Below are positions 51,082-59,947 of a DNA stretch of 64,000 nucleotides, piece by piece. The first letter of the stretch is position 1. Every line of letters begins with the position of its first letter. The position numbers were made by a program, and so were the translations under genes. Origin of the DNA: Alphaproteobacteria bacterium (GTDB lineage Bacteria; Pseudomonadota; Alphaproteobacteria; Rs-D84; CACZYB01); NCBI GenBank assembly GCA_016297965.1, contig JAEDDP010000002.1:62001-126000 (forward strand). Direction: 5' to 3'. Below the pieces are notes generated by a model that was not told the DNA's origin, did not search any database, and saw only the letters and a list, made by a program, of their open reading frames with translations.

Positions 51082-52407
51082 ATGGACTTTTTTAAAATAA
51101 GAGGTGGAAAGCCGTTAAATGGAAGTGTAAAAATTCGTGGTGCAAAAAATTCCGTATTGGAGTTGATGCCTGCGGCATTGTTGACTGATGAACCTGTGAT
51201 TTTGCATAATGTTCCTTGTCTTTCCGATATTGAAACATTAAAGGAGTTGTTGGAAAATTTTGGGTCAAAGGTGGAATGGAATAAGGAAACACACACACTT
51301 GTTATTTCAACACCGGTTATTACAAGTATTAAGGCTCCGTATGAAATTGTGAAAAAAATGCGTGCCTCTATTTATGTGCTTGGCGCTCTTATGGGAAGAT
51401 GTGGTGAGGCGAAGGTTTCTGCTCCTGGTGGATGTGTTATTGGGCAACGTCCGGTGAATATTCATTTGGAGGCATTGGAAGCATTGGGTGCGAATATTGA
51501 ACTTCATCACGGTTATATTATTGGAAATGCCCCAGAAAAGAATGGTAGAAAAAGACTTGTTGGTGGAGTCGTAAATGGACTTGTTCGCATTCAAAACGGT
51601 GTGCATATTACAACACATGGTGGTACAGTTAATGCGATTGAGTCGGCGGTTCTTGCCGATGGGGAAACAACCATTCGTTATGCATCTGTGGAACCCGAAG
51701 TTGATGACCTTATCAATATGTTAAACTCTATGGGAGCAAAGATTACCCGCGAAAAGGATGGCGATGTGAACATTATAAAGATTGTTGGTGTTGAAAAGCT
51801 TCATGGTTGTGAATATTCTGTTATGTCAGACAGGCTTGAAGCGGGAACCTATGCCATTGCGGCGTTTATGACACATGGTGTGATTGATATTCAGGATGCC
51901 GATATGTCAACGATGACCGATGTTATTGAAAAATTCAGGGCTGTTGGTGGAAAAATTGAAAAAACAGAAACTGGATTTATTGCGGATGGTCGTGGTTGTG
52001 TCCTTAAATCTGTTGATGTTAATGTTGAACAATATCCGGGCTTTCCAACCGATATGCAATCGCAATTTATGGCAATGATGACAATATCCGAAGGTGTTTC
52101 AGTTTTAAAAGAAAGTCTTTTTGAAAACAGGTTGATGTATGTTCCTGAACTTCAACGTATGGGTGCGAATATTGAAATTCTTGGCGACAGTACCGCAAAA
52201 TTTATTGGTGTGAAATTCCTTAATGCGGCGGATGTGATGGCTTCGGATTTACGAAGTGGTGCGGCGTTGACTATTGCTGGACTTGTTGCCGAAGGTGAAA
52301 CTGTTTTGCATCGTGTGTATCACATTTACCGCGGTTATGAAAGCTTTGCTGAAAACTTACGTGCGTTGGGTGCGGATATAGAAATTTGTCAGGAACAGGA
52401 AGGTTAG
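51082..52407 (+). CDS. murA: UDP-N-acetylglucosamine 1-carboxyvinyltransferase
   Basis: First committed step of peptidoglycan synthesis, adding enolpyruvate from PEP to UDP-GlcNAc; the target of fosfomycin. 441 residues. N-terminal LNGSVKIRGAKNS with the catalytic lysine, the GGCVIGQRPVN loop with active C118 (so fosfomycin-sensitive type), and conserved DRLEAGTYAIAA and YPGFPTDMQSQFMA. AGGAG ribosome site, 21 nt after mrcA and 9 nt before nrdR: likely one transcript. Confidence 0.98.
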   Translation: MDFFKIRGGKPLNGSVKIRGAKNSVLELMPAALLTDEPVILHNVPCLSDIETLKELLENFGSKVEWNKETHTLVISTPVITSIKAPYEIVKKMRASIYVLGALMGRCGEAKVSAPGGCVIGQRPVNIHLEALEALGANIELHHGYIIGNAPEKNGRKRLVGGVVNGLVRIQNGVHITTHGGTVNAIESAVLADGETTIRYASVEPEVDDLINMLNSMGAKITREKDGDVNIIKIVGVEKLHGCEYSVMSDRLEAGTYAIAAFMTHGVIDIQDADMSTMTDVIEKFRAVGGKIEKTETGFIADGRGCVLKSVDVNVEQYPGFPTDMQSQFMAMMTISEGVSVLKESLFENRLMYVPELQRMGANIEILGDSTAKFIGVKFLNAADVMASDLRSGAALTIAGLVAEGETVLHRVYHIYRGYESFAENLRALGADIEICQEQEG

Positions 52408-52416
52408 GGGGAAAAT

Positions 52417-52968
52417 ATGCGTTGTCCTTTTTGTGCTTCGCCGGATACTCAGGTAAAAGATTCCCGTGTAGCGGAGGATGGTTCGTATATTAAAAGACGT
52501 CGTTTTTGTACCGAATGTGGTTCACGTTTTACAACGTTTGAACGTGTGCAACTTAAAGAAATTATGGTGAAAAAATCAAATGGAGTGATTGTTCCATTTG
52601 AACGGGAAAAGCTTCTTCAATCAATAAAGATTGCATGTAAAAAAAGACCGATTACTGATGAACGAATTGATAAAATTGTATCATCTATACAACGACAACT
52701 TGAAACAACAGGAGAGGGTGAAGTTTCATCGCGTGAAATTGGCAGTTTAGCAATGGAAATACTTTCATCACTTGATATTGTCGCGTATATAAGATTTGCA
52801 TCGGTGTATTATAATTTTGATACTAAAGATGATTTTTCAAAGTTTATTGAAAAAATAAAAAAAGAAGTTTTAGATGAAAAAGAATCTGATGAAGTTTTAA
52901 CAAAATCTTATGATAAATGTTCGTTAGATACAGATTTTAGTCCTGCTAAAAAAGATGAATTATTTTAA
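52417..52968 (+). CDS. nrdR: Transcriptional repressor NrdR
   Basis: Zinc-ribbon/ATP-cone repressor of ribonucleotide reductase genes. Zinc ligands C3, C6, C31 and C34 (MRCPFC ... FCTEC), then the ATP-cone starting [19 protein letters not shown]. 183 residues, longer than usual (~150-165) because of an acidic Lys/Asp-rich tail after residue ~150. Ribosome site AGGGGGAAA, 9 nt after murA. No nrd gene or NrdR box pair is seen in the window. Confidence 0.96.
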   Translation: MRCPFCASPDTQVKDSRVAEDGSYIKRRRFCTECGSRFTTFERVQLKEIMVKKSNGVIVPFEREKLLQSIKIACKKRPITDERIDKIVSSIQRQLETTGEGEVSSREIGSLAMEILSSLDIVAYIRFASVYYNFDTKDDFSKFIEKIKKEVLDEKESDEVLTKSYDKCSLDTDFSPAKKDELF

Positions 52969-52983
52969 ATGAAAGGAAAAGAA

Positions 52984-53439
52984 ATGATTAAAGAAAAACA
53001 AAAAGAATCTTTTAAAAAAACTGATAAAGAACTAACCCTTTCAAAGAAAGAAGTTGATTCTATTTTATCAAATTTTTCACAATCGCTACTTGAAGATTTG
53101 GAACTTTTTGGTAATGATTTTTTGACTGAAGCAGAAAAGAATGCTTTTAAAAGGGCAAGAGAAATTCGTAAATTTTTTCCAAAATACAAGATGACACAAT
53201 TTGGAATGCTTGATCAAGAATTGCTTTCGAAAATGACTTATCAATCTGTTTTAGGTGTAAGTTTTTCGGATAATAAAAAGGATAAATTAGTTAGAAAATT
53301 TAATCGTCGGATTGTTCGTAACTATATTTTGTCTTTTATTCTTGGAGGATTAGTTGCCGGTGGTGTGGTTGTTGCACCAAAGATTAAGCAACAAATGACA
53401 AAACAAATTACCGAAAATTCAATTCAAAATCAACGATAA
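52984..53439 (+). CDS. Hypothetical single-TM protein
   Basis: Not recognised. 151 residues from ATG 52984, preceded by AAAGGA; an ATG at 52969 directly abuts the nrdR stop but has no ribosome site. The N-terminal ~120 residues are Lys/Glu-rich and helical; one TM helix near the C-terminus (YILSFILGGLVAGGVVVAP) would leave most of it in the cytoplasm. Read with nrdR (15-nt gap). Confidence 0.7.
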   Translation: MIKEKQKESFKKTDKELTLSKKEVDSILSNFSQSLLEDLELFGNDFLTEAEKNAFKRAREIRKFFPKYKMTQFGMLDQELLSKMTYQSVLGVSFSDNKKDKLVRKFNRRIVRNYILSFILGGLVAGGVVVAPKIKQQMTKQITENSIQNQR

Positions 53440-53441
53440 TT

Positions 53442-54449
53442 TTATCGTATTTTGAAGTTTTGTTTTTCAATAAATCTTTGGATATACTTTTTTTCTTTTT
53501 TGTATTTTTTATTACACGAACTTTTGTTTATTTTTGTGTAGTATTCTTGTAGTGCCTTTTTGTTGCCGGTATATATACCATGTACATCAAAGTTTACAAT
53601 TTGATCAATACGGGCGGCGGTCCAAAGAAGTGTGTCAAGGTTTCGTTCGTTTGCCTTTAACCCATATTTATCAAAGCTTTTCTTTGCCTTTAATTTATTG
53701 TAAAGGATCCATTGGGCATTTTCTATTCCTATATTAAATTCCGGATTTTCAAATAAAAAATTTGCCCGTGATGCGGATACAATAAGTCTGTCTTTTAACT
53801 CCTTATCCTTGATTGTTTGGGCAAGGCAATATTCGGCGTTTGGGTTGCCAGTATATAAAATGTCATTTTTTATATTATCAAATCCGGCGGCGATTTCCAA
53901 AGCTTGTGGATCCTTTAATGTCTTATTTTGGCGTACGTACCAAATTAAATTTGGGTTGCTTTTTGATAAATCCTGTTTATCAATTCCATTACGAAGGTAG
54001 TAATTGCTTATACTTATTTGTTTTGAATAATATCCGGGATTTTTTTGTGTTAAAAGCTTTTGTAAATTCTTGTATGGGGTGATTTCATCAACATTATAAA
54101 AAATGTTGAGTGTGATGTTGTGATAAAATTGTGAAATGATATAGCAGGCATCTGTGTTTCCCATTTTTGCCAACATTTTCATACTGTTTAAAATCAAATT
54201 TTGTATTTGTTTGGTTCCGGAAATAAGTTCTTCCCTTAAACAAATATAACAATATGCCAAAAAATTTATATCCAAGCTTTTGGAATTGGTTTTGAAAAAA
54301 TCTTCGGAAATATTTGTTGGAATGGAATCAATTAACAAATTTTTCTTTAATCTTTCAAACAATGGGCTTCTTCTTGGAAGATAGCCGATAGAGTGCAAAT
54401 AGTAGTATATTTTTGATTTTAAAAGTGTGTCTAAATCTATTTCATTCAT
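53442..54449 (-). CDS. Hypothetical protein with helical repeat character
   Basis: Not recognised. 335 residues, no signal peptide or TM helix, Lys/Asn/Tyr/Ile-rich. Segments such as NTDACYIISQFYHN and NAEYCLAQTIKDKELKDR recall the A-x-Y-L-A helices of Sel1/TPR-type repeats, but spacing is irregular, so this is only a structural hint. Own reverse-strand promoter; weak ribosome site. Converges on the nrdR-linked gene with a 2-bp gap. Confidence 0.68.
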   Translation of the reverse strand: MNEIDLDTLLKSKIYYYLHSIGYLPRRSPLFERLKKNLLIDSIPTNISEDFFKTNSKSLDINFLAYCYICLREELISGTKQIQNLILNSMKMLAKMGNTDACYIISQFYHNITLNIFYNVDEITPYKNLQKLLTQKNPGYYSKQISISNYYLRNGIDKQDLSKSNPNLIWYVRQNKTLKDPQALEIAAGFDNIKNDILYTGNPNAEYCLAQTIKDKELKDRLIVSASRANFLFENPEFNIGIENAQWILYNKLKAKKSFDKYGLKANERNLDTLLWTAARIDQIVNFDVHGIYTGNKKALQEYYTKINKSSCNKKYKKEKKYIQRFIEKQNFKIR

Positions 54450-54471
54450 CTATCTTACTTTCTTTGCGGGT

Positions 54472-54499
54472 ATTTTATCAATATGAAAAGTTTTGTCAA
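54472..54499 (-). promoter_or_regulatory. Promoter of gene 53442
   Basis: Reverse-strand -35 TTGACA (54494-54499), 16-bp spacer, -10 TAAAAT (54472-54477). Confidence 0.65.
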
Positions 54500-54530
54500 T
54501 ATTTTATTTGTGTTTTTGGGTAAAAATTCC

Positions 54531-54559
54531 TTGACGAATAATATGAAATGTTTTATATT
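54531..54559 (+). promoter_or_regulatory. Promoter of comM-like gene
   Basis: -35 TTGACG (54531-54536), 17-bp spacer, -10 TATATT (54554-54559). Confidence 0.7.
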
Positions 54560-54592
54560 TGTTCTTGTGTTTTATTTCGTGGAAGGATGGAA

Positions 54593-56104
54593 ATGTTAGC
54601 AAAAATTTTAACCCCAGCATTCAGTGGTATTGATGTTATAAAGGTTTCGGTGGAGGTGATGATTTCTTCGGGTCTTCCAAAGTTTGCGATTGTTGGACTT
54701 CCAGATAAGGCGATAAGTGAGGCGAAGGAGCGCATACAGTCCGCATTTTCCGCGATGGGGTTTTCTTTGCCGGCAAAAAGAATTATTGTCAATTTGGCAC
54801 CGGCGGATGTGGTGAAGGAAGGTTCTCATTTTGATTTGCCTATTGCCGTGGCGATTTTGACGGCACTTAATGTGATTGATGCAAATGAAGTACAAAACTA
54901 TATGATTTTGGGGGAACTTGGGCTTGACGGAACGATAAAATCGGTTAATGGAATTTTGCCAACGGCGGTGGCGGCGAATGCACTTGGGCTTGGGGTGATT
55001 TGTCCGGAAAGTCAGGTAAGTGAAGCCCTATGGGCGGGGAATAAAATGGTTTTGGGACCGGAAAACCTTATATCGCTTATCAATCATTTTAAGGGAAATC
55101 AGATTATTGATAATGTGTCAACTCCACCAAAGTTTGAGGAACATTATACTGTTGATATGTCCGATATAAAGGGACAGGAGATGGCAAGAAAGGCTTTGGA
55201 AATTGCGGCTGTTGGTGGACATCATTTATTGATGATTGGTCCGCCGGGTGTGGGAAAGTCAATGTTGGCGTCGCGACTTCCGACGATACTTCCTCCGATG
55301 ACGGCAAAGGAGGCATTGGAGATTTCAACCATAAAATCTGTTGCCGGAGAGTTGGGTGAAAACGGACTTTCAATTATTCGTCCGTTCCGTTCACCACATC
55401 ATACCGCATCACAGGTTGCCCTTACCGGTGGTGGTTTGCATGCAAAACCAGGGGAAGTTTCCCTGGCACACAATGGTATATTGTTTTTGGATGAACTTCC
55501 TGAATTTTCATCTCAGGCATTGGACAGTTTGCGTCAACCACTTGAAACCGGAGTGGTAAGTGTTGCACGTGCGAATGGACATATTACGTATCCTGCAAAA
55601 TTTCAGCTTGTTGCTGCGATGAATCCATGTAAGTGTGGACATTTCGGTGAGCCGGATTGTGAATGTTCCTTGGCTCCGTTATGCGCACAAAAGTATCAGA
55701 ATAGAATCAGTGGTCCGCTTTATGACAGAATTGATTTGACGGTTGGGGTTGAAAGTATAAATCCGTGGGAATTGTCTTCATTGAAGCCAAGCGAAAGTTC
55801 AGCGGTTGTAAAGGAAAGGGTGATTAAGGCACGAAAGTTTCAAAATGACCGATTGAAAAAGATTTATGGTTGCGATATGGAAAAGGTTAATGCTTTGCTT
55901 TCGGGTACGGAAATTGAAAATTCGGCGATGTTGACGGAGGAGGCGAAAACTTTGCTTACAAAGTCGGCGGAAAAGTTGAAATTGTCGGCAAGGTCATATT
56001 ATAAAACTATGCGTGTGGCAAGGACGGTTGCCGATATGGATTTCAGGGATAAAGTTTTGCCATCGGATATTTCTATGGCATTGAATTTCCGAAGAAAAGT
56101 TTAG
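54593..56104 (+). CDS. comM: YifB/ComM-family Mg-chelatase-like AAA+ ATPase
   Basis: 503-residue hexameric helicase-like ATPase linked to branch migration during natural transformation. N-terminal Lon-like domain (about 1-170, GLPKFAIVGLPDKAISEAKERIQSA), Walker A GPPGVGKS at 216-223, the FRSPHHTAS and PGEVSLAHNGILFLDELPEF (Walker B) motifs, and the AMNPCKCGH Cys motif. ATG 54593 is chosen for its AAGGA site. Single gene with its own promoter. Competence is not proven by this gene alone; no other com genes are in the window. Confidence 0.94.
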   Translation: MLAKILTPAFSGIDVIKVSVEVMISSGLPKFAIVGLPDKAISEAKERIQSAFSAMGFSLPAKRIIVNLAPADVVKEGSHFDLPIAVAILTALNVIDANEVQNYMILGELGLDGTIKSVNGILPTAVAANALGLGVICPESQVSEALWAGNKMVLGPENLISLINHFKGNQIIDNVSTPPKFEEHYTVDMSDIKGQEMARKALEIAAVGGHHLLMIGPPGVGKSMLASRLPTILPPMTAKEALEISTIKSVAGELGENGLSIIRPFRSPHHTASQVALTGGGLHAKPGEVSLAHNGILFLDELPEFSSQALDSLRQPLETGVVSVARANGHITYPAKFQLVAAMNPCKCGHFGEPDCECSLAPLCAQKYQNRISGPLYDRIDLTVGVESINPWELSSLKPSESSAVVKERVIKARKFQNDRLKKIYGCDMEKVNALLSGTEIENSAMLTEEAKTLLTKSAEKLKLSARSYYKTMRVARTVADMDFRDKVLPSDISMALNFRRKV

Positions 56105-56105
56105 A

Positions 56106-56309
56106 TTATTTTTCTTTATTATTTATTTTTTGAAATATAATTTCGTTGATTTCATTCATTTGTTCAATTAAGAAAAGTTTTTCCGATGCATCCTTATTAG
56201 GGCAAAGTTCAACACAAAGTTGTGGATTTTTGAAAAGTGCAATTTTTCCTTCATTGGGATGTCTTGTTTTCCAATAAATTTTACCTTTGGGCATTCGTTT
56301 TTTGTACAT
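56106..56309 (-). CDS. Small hypothetical protein, 67 residues
   Basis: A reverse-strand frame directly after comM with protein-like composition: basic N-terminal half (KKRMPKGKIYWKTRHPNEG), one CVELC pair, and an amphipathic C-terminal helix (FLIEQMNEINEIIFQKI). No good ribosome site; the start could also be the Met at codon 6. No family recognised and no domain is certain. It could be spurious; opposite-strand frames of similar length exist here but look less protein-like. Confidence 0.45.
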   Translation of the reverse strand: MYKKRMPKGKIYWKTRHPNEGKIALFKNPQLCVELCPNKDASEKLFLIEQMNEINEIIFQKINNKEK

Positions 56310-56434
56310 TCCAATTCAGCCATGCGAAAATTGATGGTAAAATTATTTTGTTTAAAATACTTGGCTATAAAATTTGTGGTGTTATCATTTTTTCAATTAA
56401 AAATTGCTGGGTGAACGATAGGTTTTTGTTCTCC

Positions 56435-56463
56435 TTGTCAAAAAAATAAATTAGATATATTTA
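56435..56463 (+). promoter_or_regulatory. Promoter of gene 56494
   Basis: -35 TTGTCA (56435-56440), 17-bp spacer, -10 TATTTA (56458-56463). Confidence 0.55.
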
Positions 56464-56493
56464 TTTATGTTTTAAAATAAATGGAGAAATTAA

Positions 56494-56829
56494 ATGAATA
56501 AAGTTAATAAAAAAGTAATTTTTGAAAAAATAAATTCTGAAATGCATAAAACTTTGGTGTTTTCTTTTTTGGATGCGAATGGTTTGAAAAAGGAAAATAA
56601 TTGTGCCGAATGTGATGGATATTGTGGTTCAACAATTGATTGTTATGCCTGCCTTTTGCCGGATGCAAAGTTAAGAAAGAAGGTTGATAATGTTATTGAC
56701 AATGTTTCAGTAAAAGATTTGTATAAGTATCAGGAAACATTGGATAAAAAGGCAGAAGCCCTTAAAAACAAAAAGTATAAAAGGGTTTCAGAAATTATTG
56801 AATCTGCGGTTTATCTTAAATCTCTTTAA
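56494..56829 (+). CDS. Small Cys-rich hypothetical protein, 111 residues
   Basis: Not recognised. The middle carries CAECDGYCGSTIDCYAC, five Cys in 17 residues, which looks like a metal (zinc or Fe-S) site. The flanks are Lys-rich helices, the C-terminal one long (KKAEALKNKKYKRVSEIIES). No signal peptide, so the Cys are probably reduced and metal-bound in the cytoplasm. GGAGAAA ribosome site, own promoter, ends at a strong bidirectional terminator. Confidence 0.72.
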   Translation: MNKVNKKVIFEKINSEMHKTLVFSFLDANGLKKENNCAECDGYCGSTIDCYACLLPDAKLRKKVDNVIDNVSVKDLYKYQETLDKKAEALKNKKYKRVSEIIESAVYLKSL

Positions 56830-56860
56830 AAAATATGGGGCTTTTTAAAAGCCCCGTTTT
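56827..56860. terminator. Bidirectional terminator between convergent genes
   Basis: GGGGCTTTT/AAAAGCCCC (56837-56845 with 56847-56855); T-rich on both sides, serving gene 56494 and rnc. Confidence 0.8.
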
Positions 56861-56888
56861 CATACATTCACAAATTATGGGAGTTTTT

Positions 56889-57581
56889 TTAATCTTCCTC
56901 AATCAATCCAAGTTTTTTTACAAGTTCGGCGGCAACGTTTTGTTCGGCCTCCTTTTTGGATTGACCGCTTGCTTCAACCGTTATGTCATTTACGGTTGTT
57001 TTTACCGTGAATGTTGGTTGATGTGCAGGACCGGTTTTTGCAATTAAAACATATTCTGGATGTTCGCCAAATTGTTTTTGGGTGTATTCCTGTAATGTTG
57101 TTTTAAAATCCTTAATTGGTTTTTTGGATGATTCAATTCTTTTTTTCCAAAAACGTTCAATTACCTTGTATGCGGTTTCAAAGTCGCTGTCAAGATAGAT
57201 GGCGCCAAGGACTGCTTCCACACAATCGGCAAGGATGTTTCTGTTTTTGTATCCCTTTCTTTTGATTTCTTGGTCCGAAAGTTCAATCATATATGGAATA
57301 TACATTGCTTCGGCGATGCTTGCAAGGGTTCGTGCCGATACAAGGTTTGCGTGTCTTACGGCAAGGGCTCCTTCTTCGTCAAGTGGGTATGTTTGGTATA
57401 ACATTTTTGCAACGGAAAGTCCCAATACTCGGTCGCCCAAAAATTCAAGCCGTTCGTTATTGTCAAGTTTTGTTTTTGTGAAGCTTGAATGTGTAAGGGC
57501 CTTTTTAAAAAGTACCACACGTGTAAATTTGTACCCGAGTATTTCACAAAATTCTTCGTATTTAATTTCCATTTTTGGCAT
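56889..57581 (-). CDS. rnc: Ribonuclease III
   Basis: Double-strand-specific endoribonuclease that processes rRNA. 230 residues: RNase III domain with the signature NERLEFLGDRVLGL (E43, D50) and second-site D119 and E122 in ADCVEAVLG, followed by a dsRNA-binding domain (about 155-225, YTQKQFGEHPEY ... KKEAEQNVAAELVKKLG). AAGGA site. Last gene of a six-gene reverse operon, 18 nt after lepB, the standard lepB-rnc arrangement; era is not next. Confidence 0.96.
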   Translation of the reverse strand: MPKMEIKYEEFCEILGYKFTRVVLFKKALTHSSFTKTKLDNNERLEFLGDRVLGLSVAKMLYQTYPLDEEGALAVRHANLVSARTLASIAEAMYIPYMIELSDQEIKRKGYKNRNILADCVEAVLGAIYLDSDFETAYKVIERFWKKRIESSKKPIKDFKTTLQEYTQKQFGEHPEYVLIAKTGPAHQPTFTVKTTVNDITVEASGQSKKEAEQNVAAELVKKLGLIEED

Positions 57582-57599
57582 AATTTTATTCCTTATTTT

Positions 57600-58499
57600 T
57601 TATTTTATTTTTTTCAAAAGTCGTTCGTATCTTATTGGTTTTAGGTATTTCCAAAATTCCAAAAGGTTTACAGAATTGTTGTGGGAAAAGAATATAATTT
57701 TTGCTTTTCCGATTAAATCTCGCTTATGAATATATCCAACTTCGTTTAAAAAACGGCTGTCTTCGGACATATCACGATTGTCGCCCATCATAAAGAAGTG
57801 GTCTTCGGGAACGATGTATTCTTGTGTATTATCGGCAGGTTCGGAATCGCTTATTTCAAGGATTTCAATTTCCTTTCCGTTTGGTAGGGTTTGTTTGTAT
57901 TTGTTTAACTCAATGGCTTCGCCTTCAAAATTTTTGCCTTTTTTGTATGCGATGGTGTATTGGTCATCCTTTAAAAGGCGTCCATTAAGGTATAATTTTT
58001 TTGTATCAATTACGGTTAGCACCTGATTATTTATTGTGTTTATAGTAAGGCTGTTGGAGGTGCGGAGTTTGTATGGCAAATTTATTATGTAAAATTTTTC
58101 AACAAATTCACGTTTTAATGGTGTGCCGTTTATGTGTAAAATTCCGTTTTTCATTTGAATTTTATCACCAGGTTTGCCGATAAGACGCTTTATATAATTG
58201 TCGGCATGCCCCTTTATTTTTTTGAAAACGATGACATCGCCGATTTCTGGTTCCGTTTCAAAGATACGGTTTTTTACAAGGGGGAGGGAAAACGGAAATG
58301 ATTGGCGGGAATATCCATACGAAAATTTTGATACGAAAAGATGGTCGCCAACAAAAAGATTTGGAATCATAGAATCAGATGGAATATGAAAAGGTTCAAT
58401 CATAAAAGTACGAATGATTATTGCAAAAAATCCGGCCCAAAGAATAGCCTTTATCGTGTCGTTAAATTCGTGTTTTATGCGTTTGCTTCTTTTATTCAT
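57600..58499 (-). CDS. lepB: Signal peptidase I
   Basis: Inner-membrane protease that removes signal peptides from exported proteins. 299 residues from ATG 58499, whose GAAAGGGAT site is inside the end of acpS; the genes overlap by 8 nt. One TM helix (about 16-30), catalytic S43 in PSDSM, catalytic K104 in YIKRLIG, and the box GDNRDMSEDSRF near the end. A large insert between the boxes (about 115-225) is typical of longer proteobacterial LepB. Its many clients include the secreted proteins elsewhere in the window. Confidence 0.96.
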   Translation of the reverse strand: MNKRSKRIKHEFNDTIKAILWAGFFAIIIRTFMIEPFHIPSDSMIPNLFVGDHLFVSKFSYGYSRQSFPFSLPLVKNRIFETEPEIGDVIVFKKIKGHADNYIKRLIGKPGDKIQMKNGILHINGTPLKREFVEKFYIINLPYKLRTSNSLTINTINNQVLTVIDTKKLYLNGRLLKDDQYTIAYKKGKNFEGEAIELNKYKQTLPNGKEIEILEISDSEPADNTQEYIVPEDHFFMMGDNRDMSEDSRFLNEVGYIHKRDLIGKAKIIFFSHNNSVNLLEFWKYLKPIRYERLLKKIK

Positions 58500-58911
58500 T
58501 TTTATCCCTTTCATCTTCAATTATTACAAAAGCAGTTCCGGTTGGATAATCATCAGAAAGGCTTATATAATACCGTAAGTTTTTGTAATTTTGAAATGTT
58601 TTTTCAATATATTTTTGTGTTTCTCCAGTTATATTTATATATGGTTTTCCAAGTTCGTTTGATAAAATTTCAATATCGTGTAGGTTTATGCCGAACCTGA
58701 ACCCAGTGCCAAGAGCCTTTACAAATGCCTCTTTCCCTGCAAAAAGTTTGGCAATTTTGGAGGCATAGATTTTTTTATTTTCCCGTTGATTTTCGTACCG
58801 TTGAAGTTCATAGGGGGAAAAATATTTGTTTAAAAAAAGTGTAGGATGAAGGGATAGGATTTTTTCAATCCTTTGAATTTGAATTATATCTGTTCCTATA
58901 CCTACTATCAT
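58492..58911 (-). CDS. acpS: Holo-[acyl-carrier-protein] synthase
   Basis: Transfers the 4'-phosphopantetheine group from CoA to acyl carrier protein. 139 residues. GIGTDIIQIQRI at the start with the magnesium-binding Asp, and FAGKEAFVKALGTG with the conserved Glu, are the two family signatures; SLSDDYPTGTAFVII ends the fold. The start immediately follows the DUF2062 stop (TAA-ATG). Coupled to lepB by overlap. Confidence 0.95.
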   Translation of the reverse strand: MIVGIGTDIIQIQRIEKILSLHPTLFLNKYFSPYELQRYENQRENKKIYASKIAKLFAGKEAFVKALGTGFRFGINLHDIEILSNELGKPYINITGETQKYIEKTFQNYKNLRYYISLSDDYPTGTAFVIIEDERDKNE

Positions 58912-59451
58912 TTAATTATTCTTGTACTTTTTTAAAAGGTTTAATGTTAAAAAATAAATAATAATTCCAAAAAATATTGCCATAATTGTTCCGCCAATTA
59001 GCATTGGAAGAATTATTGATACTGAATTATTGTATATTATGTTCCAATCAAGGTTTTCAAAGGCGTGAACGATACCTTCAAGTTTTTGTAAAAATGAGGT
59101 GTTGTTGAATGTGTTGTTTGTGAAAAATAATTCACCAAGTTTGTAATTTGCGGTCCAAATAAATGGAAAAGTCAGTGGATTTCCAATCATACTTGAAATA
59201 AGGCTTGCCGGAATATTTGCCCGAAATAAAAGGCAAAGCAAAACGGTTAGAATTATTTGAAGTCCGAACAATGGTGTGATTGCTATACCGAATCCAATTG
59301 CACAACCAAGGGCGATTGAATGGTGGCTTGCATTTATTTGAAGAAGTTTTTCAATTATTTGTTTATATGAAGTACAGGTGGCACTTTTTGATTGAGGTAA
59401 AATGTCATTTGAATTAGTTTGATTTACTTTTTTTTTTGTTTCAAAAAGCAT
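58912..59451 (-). CDS. DUF2062 membrane protein
   Basis: 179-residue inner-membrane protein. The DUF2062 core is clear: HHSIALGCAIGFGIAITPLFGLQ, then ALLSR-like ANIPASLISSMIGNPLTFPFIW, with three or four hydrophobic helices. Start at ATG 59451 (AAGGA site) immediately after the DUF2155 stop. The biochemical role of DUF2062 is not established; family members often sit with pyrH/acpS/pdxJ-type genes in alphaproteobacteria. Confidence 0.9.
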   Translation of the reverse strand: MLFETKKKVNQTNSNDILPQSKSATCTSYKQIIEKLLQINASHHSIALGCAIGFGIAITPLFGLQIILTVLLCLLFRANIPASLISSMIGNPLTFPFIWTANYKLGELFFTNNTFNNTSFLQKLEGIVHAFENLDWNIIYNNSVSIILPMLIGGTIMAIFFGIIIYFLTLNLLKKYKNN

Positions 59452-59452
59452 T

Positions 59453-59932
59453 TTATTCCTTTGTTTCCTCAACTATATTTTCACTATCGTTTTCCAATAA
59501 AGTTTCAGTTGGAAGTTCAATTTTTGGAAGGTTTGGATCGTTTTTGCATTCCAAAATCCATATATCATAATTTGGATGTTCCATCGCACTTAAACTTGGG
59601 GATGAAGAAAACATCCATCCGGAAAAAATTGTTTTTCCCTGCTTTACAGAATTAAGTTCTTCTTTGAATGAAGTATTTGTTTCGTTGACCTTTACAAAAA
59701 CGGAATTTTCCGGTGTTTCATCTTCTGGTCGGGTATAGCAGGCATCAACCTGAATTAAAATGTTTTCAAAAAGTTGGCTTTGCCCAACGGGGATTTCAAT
59801 ATCTTTTGTCTTTCCGGTTTGTTTGTTAAGGGCGCGAATTACAGCCTTGTTTTGAGGTAGGTTTGTAAATGCAAACGTCGCATTTGATGCAACAAGTAGC
59901 ACAGCCAAAGTTGAAATAAAAATATTTTTCAT
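59453..59932 (-). CDS. DUF2155 secreted protein
   Basis: 159 residues from ATG 59932; a TTG four codons upstream is less likely. Signal peptide ends TFA/FTN. The mature domain matches DUF2155: VIRALNKQTGKTKDIEIPVG, FENILIQVDACYTRPEDETPENSVFVKV, and FSGWMFSSSPSLSAMEHPNYDIWILEC. The conserved Cys pair may form a disulfide. DUF2155 is a mark of alphaproteobacteria and usually lies beside mlaD-like and aat genes, as here with mlaD. Function unknown. Confidence 0.93.
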   Translation of the reverse strand: MKNIFISTLAVLLVASNATFAFTNLPQNKAVIRALNKQTGKTKDIEIPVGQSQLFENILIQVDACYTRPEDETPENSVFVKVNETNTSFKEELNSVKQGKTIFSGWMFSSSPSLSAMEHPNYDIWILECKNDPNLPKIELPTETLLENDSENIVEETKE

Positions 59933-59947
59933 TTTATGCCCCAAAAC

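Noticed and set aside
56220..56449. Forward-strand frames after comM
   Set aside because: Highly hydrophobic, low-quality composition and no ribosome site; the opposite strand looks more protein-like.
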